This document shows positions 58,255-64,000 of a stretch of DNA of 64,000 nt, piece after piece. The DNA is taken from positions 5,394,001 to 5,458,000 of the forward strand of contig JADJXK010000002.1 of NCBI GenBank assembly GCA_016710325.1. The letters are read 5' to 3'. This DNA comes from Candidatus Leptofilum proximum (GTDB taxonomy: Bacteria > Chloroflexota > Anaerolineae > Promineifilales > Promineifilaceae). Below the pieces are notes generated by a model that was not told where the DNA came from, ran no database searches, and worked only from the letters and a program-made list of their open reading frames with translations. The position numbers and the translations under genes are program-made. Numbering within the stretch: the first letter of the stretch is position 1; each line of letters begins with the position of its first letter.

Positions 58255-58530
58255 ATGCCGGCGACAATTGCTCCCCAACAATTTGTCCACAAATGGCGCG
58301 GTGTATCTCTGAAAAAAATACGTTGCTTCACAAGGATGCCAGTGAAACCGAGTTGAAGAAGTACACGCACCAACCTTTACAACCAGCGCCCTACCTGGCT
58401 GGACTTGGCGCATAAGAAGCTGGAAACGGCCGTGCTAGCCGCTTACGGCTGGCCCGATGATCTAACCGATAAACAAATTCTGGAACGCCTACTGGCGCTC
58501 AATTTGGCGTGGGCAAAAACAGGTCAATAA
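58255..58530 (+). pseudogene. Remnant of a DNA methyltransferase gene, internally deleted
   Basis: After AAGGAGG and ATG 58255 the frame reads PATIAPQQFVHKWRGVSLKK, like the N-terminus of large single-chain restriction-modification methyltransferases (APQEFVxKWRxSTLKE). From about 58357 another frame reads RSTRTNLYNQRPTWLDLAHK, then KLETAVLAAYGWPDDLTDKQ to TAA at 58528, which matches the C-terminus of the same family. Several hundred middle residues are missing and the two ends are out of frame. Identity is from memory of the family, not alignment. It sits between the hybrid kinase and a PQ-loop gene. Confidence 0.72.
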
Positions 58531-58540
58531 TAAGTAAGAA

Positions 58541-59149
58541 ATGATCATCACTTCAATCCTCGGCACGTTTGGAACGATGCTTGGGCTGGTTCGTGCGATG
58601 CCGCAACTCATCAGACTGCTGCGCGCCCAGGAAGCCTATGGCGTTTCCGTGGATACCGCCGCGACCAGCGCCATCTGTAGCTTTAGTTGGGTTGTTTATG
58701 GGAGTTTAACCCATCAATTTTTCTTTGCTCTTTCCAGCGGCTTAACCGGCTTCATCTTCACCCTCGTCACTTTTTTTGCCTTGCGCTTTGGCCGCCACGT
58801 GAAGGAATTCAAAATTGCTCCCGTTTGGTTCAGTGTACTGCTGCTGGCTGGGGTTGTTGCGGGCCAAAATGGCCTGGGGCTGGTTTTGGCTATCAGCGTT
58901 TTAGTCTCAAATCTTCCTCAACTGTGGCTGGCGTATAAAGAGAGTAACCTATCTGATTTATCCCTGGGAACCTGGTCAATTTCGACAGTGGAGGGTGCAA
59001 CCTGGTTAACCTACGCGCTTCTCCGGCAGGATGTGGCCATTGTCGTCTCGGCCTTCTTTCAGACGCTGACGAGCGGGCTGATTGTGGTGTTAAAAGTGGG
59101 GCGTCAGGCAAAATTCCAAAGACAAGCTGGTAAGGGGATAGGGCTCTAA
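58541..59149 (+). CDS. PQ-loop repeat membrane protein
   Basis: A 202-residue protein with about six or seven membrane helices and two PQ-loop units: RAMPQLIRLLRAQEAYGVSV and SNLPQLWLAYKESNLSDLSL. The family includes SWEET and SemiSWEET sugar carriers and cystinosin-like exporters; here both units are in one chain. The substrate is unknown. The ribosome site is weak (TAAGTAAGAA). It starts 10 bases after the methyltransferase remnant. Confidence 0.88.
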   Translation: MIITSILGTFGTMLGLVRAMPQLIRLLRAQEAYGVSVDTAATSAICSFSWVVYGSLTHQFFFALSSGLTGFIFTLVTFFALRFGRHVKEFKIAPVWFSVLLLAGVVAGQNGLGLVLAISVLVSNLPQLWLAYKESNLSDLSLGTWSISTVEGATWLTYALLRQDVAIVVSAFFQTLTSGLIVVLKVGRQAKFQRQAGKGIGL

Positions 59150-59393
59150 ACGCTCGAAATTTATGGGGAGTAAGGGAGAAACGGCCGTTGATGCTGTAAA
59201 ACGTTCAAAACAACCGTTTTCATTTATTTGTTGCTCCGGCTAAACGTTGCTTTTGGGGCTCATCAGGATTTCGCAGGGTGGCGATAAAAGGAAGAGCGGG
59301 TTTTTTACCCGCCCAGTCCGGGGCGACCACAAGGGCCGCCCCTACACGTGGTATCAACCACATGAATTCCTGAGGCGCCTTTTTTTATTACCC
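59150..59393. other. Spacer with repeats, no gene
   Basis: One ACGGCCGT near 59180, then GAGCGGGTTTTTTACCCGC and the GGGGCGACCACAAGGGCCGCCCCTAC phrase near 59320-59346. No convincing ORF. Convergent gene ends on both sides; the second hairpin could act as a terminator. Confidence 0.5.
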
Positions 59394-60659
59394 TTAATCA
59401 AGAGGAATATCAGCAAGCTGGGGTTTAAATAAGTGGCTGGATGCGTTTTCTACAGTCTCAATATATTTGCGCATTGTATCCAGTACGGGGACTTCGGACC
59501 GATCAAACACTTCACCTTGAAGCAGCTGCAATACTTGGAGACGATACTCGGGATTGGCAATAAAGCGGGTGAACAGCGGCAGCAGCTTGTAATAAAGACG
59601 AATAAATTCGTACCAAATGCCTGCCCCTTGTCGTAAGCGATCCTCGTAGGGCTTAAAAACGGCCGCACTAAAGTCATTCATCTCAAACGCCCGCACAATT
59701 CGTTCAGAGGCATACTTGGCACTGTACAGGGCAATGCTCACGCCAGATGAAAAAATGGGGTCCACAAACCGCGCCGCATCACCAATCATCAAGTAGCCGT
59801 CGCCTACAAAATTTGTCAAAGAATAGCTGTAATCTCCTTCACTTTTGAACTCGTTTATGCGCTCGGCGTGCCGCATGGTATGGGCTAAATTAGCGTTGGT
59901 TTGCAGCTGCGCGTTAAAGTACGTTTCTATGTCGGAATGAAATTCAGAAAATACAGATTTGTCGACCACCACACCTACCGAGGTGATCTCTTCGGTAATG
60001 GGGATTTGCCATACCCAGCCGCGTTCCACGGTGAGAAAATAAATGTGAATATGATCACGTGTATGATCATCCCCTTTGTCTAATCCCTTAAACCAGGCAT
60101 GTACTGCATACTGGTTAAACAACGGGTCCTTCTCGATGACGCGCATCTGCCGTCCTAGTAACGTTCCCCGGCCGCTGGCATCCACAATGACCTTAGCCCG
60201 CATATCCACTTCCTGATTGCCAAAACCTGCGCGAACCCCCACGGCACGGCCGTCTTCAAAGAGGACACGCTTTACCACCACGCCCTGTACGACTATAGAA
60301 CCCATGTCCTCGGCATGTTTTAACAGCTGGTGGTCAAACTTCCCACGATCAACATGGTACGTATAATCCTGGTGAATGCCAGGTTGAGGAAATTCTGCAA
60401 ATTCAATAGAGAACTTTCCCCGGTTGGCCGGCGCGTGCCAAGTAGCGCCATACTTTTTCACAAAACCCGTTTCTTCCATGGTTTTGAGAAAGCTGATTTC
60501 CTCAAAGATTCTTGTGCTGGAGGTAACCATCGATTCCCCAACATGAGGACGAGGATGGTTGGCCTTTTCGATAATGGTATTGCTAATTCCTGCCATGGAT
60601 AAATAACAGCCCATGGCTGCTCCCGCTGGCCCCCCACCAATGATAATGACGTCGCTCAT
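59394..60659 (-). CDS. Flavin-dependent halogenase-like oxidoreductase
   Basis: A 421-residue FAD protein. The dinucleotide motif is IIIGGGPAGAAMGCYLSMAG (residues 5-24), and GESMV follows near 42. The halogenase signature WxWxIP appears as GWVWQIP (near 211). FVDPIFSSG (near 285) fits the FxxPxxSxG motif, and VKKYGATWH near 68 could hold the catalytic Lys. These point to FADH2-dependent halogenases of the phenolic or carrier-bound type. Relatives without halogenase activity exist, such as geranylgeranyl reductases. No flavin reductase or biosynthetic cluster lies nearby. The ribosome site is weak. Confidence 0.75.
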   Translation of the reverse strand: MSDVIIIGGGPAGAAMGCYLSMAGISNTIIEKANHPRPHVGESMVTSSTRIFEEISFLKTMEETGFVKKYGATWHAPANRGKFSIEFAEFPQPGIHQDYTYHVDRGKFDHQLLKHAEDMGSIVVQGVVVKRVLFEDGRAVGVRAGFGNQEVDMRAKVIVDASGRGTLLGRQMRVIEKDPLFNQYAVHAWFKGLDKGDDHTRDHIHIYFLTVERGWVWQIPITEEITSVGVVVDKSVFSEFHSDIETYFNAQLQTNANLAHTMRHAERINEFKSEGDYSYSLTNFVGDGYLMIGDAARFVDPIFSSGVSIALYSAKYASERIVRAFEMNDFSAAVFKPYEDRLRQGAGIWYEFIRLYYKLLPLFTRFIANPEYRLQVLQLLQGEVFDRSEVPVLDTMRKYIETVENASSHLFKPQLADIPLD

Positions 60660-61031
60660 AATTCGTTATACCGCCTTTGCTAAATCGTTGTTTTGCCTGA
60701 AATCAGTATTCAAGGGTTTGTTTTTTGGGTCAATCGGGTCTCTCCCGCGAGAAAATTAGGGAAACCACTCAGTTCTTGAGGGTTTGCCCTCGCCTTCACG
60801 AGACATTACTTCTACCTGGTGCAGTTTTGCGGAAATATGGAGAAAGTTATGATGTCTCGCTGCTCCGAAAAACTGCTTAAGTATTGCGCAATGAGCGCAA
60901 CTTGATGCGTACTTGTGAAGCGCAATACTAGTCTGCGGCCGCAGCGCGTGAGCCTGCCAGCCGGTGTTGTCAGCAAACGGCCGTTCCCCTTTACATGCGC
61001 TTCCACCTGCCCAAGAGCGCAAGGATCAAAA

Positions 61032-61055
61032 AAACGGACAAAATTTTGTCCGTTT
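61032..61055. repeat. Perfect 24-bp palindrome
   Basis: The bases AAACGGACAAAATTTTGTCCGTTT are exactly self-complementary with no loop. It is either a dyad operator or a compact terminator; the distance from either neighbour start is over 350 bases. Confidence 0.7.
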
Positions 61056-61181
61056 CCTTCATTCACCACTCGACAGAGCCAATAGAAATACCAGCGCTTC
61101 CTCCTAGAGGGGTGGCTCATGCGAAGCCCTGGCGAGGAGTGCATCCTAAAGCAATTGGGCCAACTTGGGCTTGCCTCAAGA

Positions 61182-61328
61182 ATCAGGTTGAGCAGCCACC
61201 CTGATCAGGTTGAGCAGCAGTCTTAGTCAGGTTGAGCAGCCTCATTGATCAGGTTGAGCAGCTTCATTCGTTAGGTTGAGTAACCACACTGGTCAAGTTG
61301 AGTAGTTGCTTCGATCAGGTTGAGCAGC
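61182..61328. repeat. Seven-copy 22-bp tandem repeat array
   Basis: The block ATCAGGTTGAGCAGC recurs at 61182, 61204, 61226, 61248, 61270, 61292 and 61314, always 22 bases apart, with seven to eight variable bases between. Copies 5 and 6 are degenerate (TTAGGTTGAGTAAC, GTCAAGTTGAGTAGT). The 22-base period is not a multiple of three, so the array is not coding. Confidence 0.9.
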
Positions 61329-61426
61329 TGGACACCGCCGCTTGGAAACGGCCGTTCCCGAACAAAGTGGTGTGTGGCAATGTGGGTGAAAAGGGGATGT
61401 CACCCCACGGGGTGAGGGGGGTAGCC

Positions 61427-61879
61427 TTACCGCTTATCTGGGTAGAAGTACAGCACTGAGCCCATATCTGGCCGGTTCCAGGCGCGGAAATCCCAACTGG
61501 CCAGCAGCCGCTGTAGTTCAGCCTTGCTGTTGACGTTGAACTTTTGCAGCACGCTGCGCAGATGTGTTTTGACGGTGTGGGGCGAGATGCCCATCTTGCG
61601 GGCGATTTCCTGGTTGGTATAACCAAGGCAGGTAAGTGCCGCTGCTTGTTTCTCACGGTCGGTGAGGCTTTCCCAACGGGTCAGATTTTCATCTACAAAA
61701 TGCTGTTCGCCTACGGCAAAGCTGAGCAGCTGGTTGATGGTCTGGGCCGGAGTGAGCCCTTCCCGGTCGGCAATGTTTTCGATGAGGGGAATCAGGGTGG
61801 GGTCAATTTCTACAAAGCTGTCCGGGCGAATGTAGCCCAGGTGTTTTAGAAAATCGGTGATCGATCGAGGTAAGTTCAT
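61427..61879 (-). CDS. LuxR-type HTH regulator
   Basis: A 150-residue protein. The first 70 residues are a short helical domain of no known family. The LuxR helix-turn-helix reads LTDREKQAAALTCLGYTNQE and IARKMGISPHTVKTHLRSVL, then QKFNVNSKAEL (about 78-130). No receiver or ligand domain is present. AAGGAGCGT lies before ATG 61879, so the longer frame from 61975 is rejected. The array of 22-bp repeats lies beyond its 3' end. Confidence 0.88.
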   Translation of the reverse strand: MNLPRSITDFLKHLGYIRPDSFVEIDPTLIPLIENIADREGLTPAQTINQLLSFAVGEQHFVDENLTRWESLTDREKQAAALTCLGYTNQEIARKMGISPHTVKTHLRSVLQKFNVNSKAELQRLLASWDFRAWNRPDMGSVLYFYPDKR

Positions 61880-62111
61880 ACGCTCCTTTTGCCAAACGAA
61901 ATGAGCACTCTGCCCAAAACTCACTGGAGAAATCGAACGTATGTTCCGCACCCGTGGTCCGAGACTATACCACAAGGCCAGGCTGTCTGACCGTGAAGAG
62001 GGCGTGAAGATTTAGGCTCAGCGGTTTGGGTCTGGTTGGTCCAGGTTGGGAAGCTGTATGGGACTGAGAAGGAGTGGGGAGAGGGGATGGCCGTTTGCCG
62101 GTCAAGAGACG

Positions 62112-62531
62112 TTAAACGTCCTCATCAAACTGCACCAGGGCGTCTTTGACGTGCTGGGTCAGCTCTTCTGGGGAAATGGGTTTGGTCAGGTACACCGTGG
62201 CGCCAGCGCGCAGCCCTTTGTTGATGCTGTCTAGGTCGGTTTTGGCGCTGAGCATAATGATGGGTAATTCGGCCGTAGCCGGTTCGTTACGCAGCTTTTC
62301 ACACACCGTAAAGCCATCCATGCCGGGCATCATCACGTCGAGCAGCACCACATCGGGCTGATTCTTGCGCACTTTATCCAGCGCATCGTAGCCATCTTCG
62401 GCTTCAGACACGTGGAAACCTGCTCGAACCAACATGAGCCGCAGCAGGGTGCGGGCCATGGGTTCGTCATCAACAATGAGAACCGATTGATGAATGCCGT
62501 CTCCGGGTACTGGGGTGAATTGTCTTGCCAA
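62112..62531 (-). CDS. Single-domain response regulator
   Basis: A 139-residue receiver domain. The acidic pair is in VLIVDDEPMARTLLRLMLVR, the phospho-acceptor Asp in DVVLLDVMMPGMDG (near 62), the switch Ser in IIMLSAKTD, and the conserved Lys in VYLTKPISPEELTQ. No output domain follows, so it works through protein contacts. The start is TTG (62531) with AGGGA about seven bases upstream. Confidence 0.94.
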   Translation of the reverse strand: MARQFTPVPGDGIHQSVLIVDDEPMARTLLRLMLVRAGFHVSEAEDGYDALDKVRKNQPDVVLLDVMMPGMDGFTVCEKLRNEPATAELPIIMLSAKTDLDSINKGLRAGATVYLTKPISPEELTQHVKDALVQFDEDV

Positions 62532-62654
62532 AATAAGTCCCTATTCTGCCAATCAAATAATCAAAAGCTTTGCTTGCTCAATGCCGTTTTTGATTGTTGG
62601 TTTATTGTAAACTATTCTATTTTTCCGGCAAAGGAGTAAGACAATTAAAAAGGG

Positions 62655-63500
62655 CTAATCTGGCAATTTACCTAAAGGAAGTGAAATCGTTAATCCTTCA
62701 CGCGCCAGTATTGTTTGCGGAAACAGTGATCGGGCTTGCAGTAAAATGTCATCGAGCTCGTCGTCGGTGAGATCGGGCGAATAATGAAACAGCGCCAGGC
62801 ACTTTACACGGGCTTCAATGGCGGCCTGCACCGCTTCTTGCCAGGCACTATGACCATACTCATTAAACTTTTTCCGCTCCTCAATAGTAGCGAAATGAGA
62901 ATCGTGAACCAACAGATCGGCGCCATCGGCCAGGCGCAGCAGATTGGGGTCAAAGCCGTCGTCGTAGTGGGTAACGTCGCTGCAGTAGACAAACACTTTG
63001 CCGTTGTTCTCAATTCGAAAACCCAGGCAGCCACCAGGGTGGTTGAGGTCGGCCACAGTCACCCGCGTATCATCGCCGATGATGATCGTTTCGCCATCCT
63101 GCACTTCTTTGACAATCAGATCGGCTGGAAGGGATTTGTAGGCAAAGGGCAGATAAGGCTCGATGAACTGACCGGCCATGGTTTCTTCCAGCTGTTTACC
63201 GACGCGCCGTTTGCCCACCAGCACAAACCGGTTGTTACGGCCGAAAATCGGCGCAAAAAATGGGAAACCTTGGATGTGATCCCAATGCGTATGGCTGATG
63301 AGAATGCTGCCAATGATCCGCTCCCCGCTGTTTTTCACCAACTCTTTGCCCAGGCGACGAATGCCGGAACCGGCATCAATAATAATGAGTTGTTGGTCAG
63401 AGGTGCGAAGCTCAACACAAGAGGTGTTGCCTCCGACTCGAATCGTTTCGGGACCTGGTGTAGGTATCGTACCGCGTACCCCCCAAAATCTTATCTGCAA
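62655..63500 (-). CDS. MBL-fold metallo-hydrolase
   Basis: A 281-residue beta-lactamase-fold hydrolase. It begins QIRFWGVRGTIPTPGPETIR, and the metal motif is SILISHTHWDHIQGFPFF (HTHWDH near 85). NHPGGCLGFRIE, CSDVTHYDD and LVHDSHFA give the further His and Asp ligands. Such proteins may be phosphodiesterases, RNase Z-like or cyclic-nucleotide hydrolases. I chose TTG 63500 since GAGGGTAAT lies just before it and the family N-terminus begins there; the frame is open to a TTG at 63530. Confidence 0.9.
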   Translation of the reverse strand: MQIRFWGVRGTIPTPGPETIRVGGNTSCVELRTSDQQLIIIDAGSGIRRLGKELVKNSGERIIGSILISHTHWDHIQGFPFFAPIFGRNNRFVLVGKRRVGKQLEETMAGQFIEPYLPFAYKSLPADLIVKEVQDGETIIIGDDTRVTVADLNHPGGCLGFRIENNGKVFVYCSDVTHYDDGFDPNLLRLADGADLLVHDSHFATIEERKKFNEYGHSAWQEAVQAAIEARVKCLALFHYSPDLTDDELDDILLQARSLFPQTILAREGLTISLPLGKLPD

Positions 63501-63743
63501 ATTACCCTCATCTTTTGTCGTTTGTCGCAACTCTTCACAAAAAGCTTATTCTGAATTCGATTGGTTATTGGCCAGCCAGGTTGGCGCGAGGTGGAGTATA
63601 ACAAATATCTTCGTAGATTGGGTAAACCGCACCCGCTTTTGAAAGAAAGTAGTCTGCAATCGGTGCAATTTGCTCAAGTAATTGGCAGATTGGGCGCCTA
63701 TCTATTTTGAAAAAGTTTCCGCCAATGACACGATATTGATTTA

Positions 63744-63780
63744 ACACAAAAAAAGCCCATCTGCATGGCAGGTGGGCTTT
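63744..63780 (-). terminator. Terminator after the right-edge response regulator
   Basis: On the minus strand AAAGCCCACCTGC (63780-63768) pairs with GCAGATGGGCTTTT (63764-63751), then a T-run. Confidence 0.85.
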
Positions 63781-63803
63781 CTGTAGATAATGGGGGGGTA
63801 GGT

Positions 63804-64000
63804 TTAGGAGCTAATTTCTTGTTTGGTTTGGGCCTTGCTATTAATGACGCGTTCTACGCTGTCGAGCAGTTCCTGGGGGCCAAACGGCTTTGTGATGTAA
63901 TCGTCTACCCGAGCAATGTGCAGTCCCAGTACGCGATCTATGCTTTGCGCTTTGGCGGTGACAACAATAACGGGGATGTCACGCATTTCCTCAGAGGCCT
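63804..64000 (-). CDS. Response regulator receiver domain, N-terminus off the window
   Basis: The C-terminal 65 or so residues of a receiver domain, open at the right edge (..ASEEMRDIPVIVVTAKAQSI). The conserved Thr in VTAK and Lys in YITKPFGPQELL are present; the phospho-acceptor Asp lies outside the window. It ends NSKAQTKQEISS without an output domain. A terminator follows 24 bases later. Confidence 0.88.
   Translation of the reverse strand, partial: ASEEMRDIPVIVVTAKAQSIDRVLGLHIARVDDYITKPFGPQELLDSVERVINSKAQTKQEISS

Larger units (their letters stand above)
60660..61426. other. Long spacer with palindrome and iteron-like array
   Basis: About 770 bases between the halogenase-like start and the LuxR gene end. 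It holds a 24-bp perfect palindrome (61032-61055), an ACGGCCGT at about 60978, and a 22-bp tandem repeat (61182-61328). ORFs of 60-110 codons on the minus strand show no family or ribosome site and are not called. Confidence 0.6.

Noticed and set aside
59394..60659. Halogenated natural product gene cluster
   Set aside because: Neighbours are a PQ-loop protein and regulators; no synthase, carrier or flavin reductase is present.
60812..61144. Minus-strand 110-codon frame in the long spacer
   Set aside because: No recognisable domain, no ribosome site, overlaps the 24-bp palindrome.
61182..61328. CRISPR array
   Set aside because: Repeat unit is about 15 bases with only seven to eight variable bases between; spacers are far too short and no cas genes are near.

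Overview
The window looks like chromosomal DNA from a Chloroflexota bacterium, most likely Anaerolineae or an Ardenticatenia-like lineage. This is inferred from several things read together: secreted proteins with Thr/Pro linkers of the PTPTNTP type, very large multi-GAF histidine kinases, a tRNA-tuf-tRNA-secE-nusG-rplKAJL cluster not followed by rpoB, an NfeD-type membrane protease, and moderately high GC. No plasmid, phage or conjugation genes are visible. A short palindrome, ACGGCCGT and close variants, is scattered through most genes and spacers at far above chance frequency. In proteins it surfaces as TAV, NGR or RPF/RPL.

Layout. 1-2.6 kb: a secreted DNRLRE-repeat protein running off the left edge. 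2.9-4.4 kb: a tail-anchored TPR protein and maf. 4.4-9.8 kb (all minus): tRNA-Thr, tRNA-Tyr, tRNA-Thr, tuf, tRNA-Trp, secE, nusG, rplK, rplA, an L10 leader, rplJ and rplL. 10-16.4 kb: a tail-anchored OB-like protein, an ATP-grasp enzyme, a Tat-signal protein, era, a nitrilase-family hydrolase, and lgt broken by a frameshift at a homopolymer. 16.6-26.2 kb: a giant 7TM/PAS/GAF histidine kinase, a DUF2071 protein, methylglyoxal synthase, a branched-chain aminotransferase, a thiolase and a GAF-GAF kinase. 26.6-28.6 kb: a MerR-like regulator overlapping a PucC-family transporter.

The most interesting region is 28.7-34.6 kb. It is a sulfur assimilation operon: siroheme nitrite/sulfite reductase, a conserved unknown, uroporphyrinogen-III methyltransferase, APS/PAPS reductase and precorrin-2 dehydrogenase. 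It is preceded by a 32-codon open frame in which residues 16-23 read MCMCCCLC, and then by a strong intrinsic terminator. This is the expected architecture of a ribosome-mediated cysteine attenuator. The operon would build the reductase, its siroheme cofactor and the APS reductase step together.

34.7-49.7 kb: a ferritin-like YciF protein, DNA polymerase IV, a lipoprotein with a glycosidase-like domain, a Xaa-Pro peptidase, a biotin carrier protein and NfeD protease, a histidine kinase, hemW, mobA, folD, an FHA-winged-helix regulator divergent from a Ser/Thr kinase and a zinc-ribbon HTH protein, and a sugar-type ABC ATPase. 49.7-56.4 kb: a large membrane protein, a DprE1/DprE2-like oxidase-reductase pair, two PlsC-type acyltransferases and a PHP-domain protein, together suggesting envelope glycolipid work. 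56.6-64 kb: a hybrid kinase with a degenerate receiver, the internally deleted remnant of a DNA methyltransferase, a PQ-loop protein, a flavin-dependent halogenase-like enzyme, a seven-copy 22-bp repeat array, a LuxR regulator, two response regulators and an MBL-fold hydrolase.

Many spacers are filled with short self-complementary phrase repeats of several families. These run into the 5' ends of some reading frames, so several starts were moved downstream of the longest open frame. Everything here was read by eye; no search or alignment was run.
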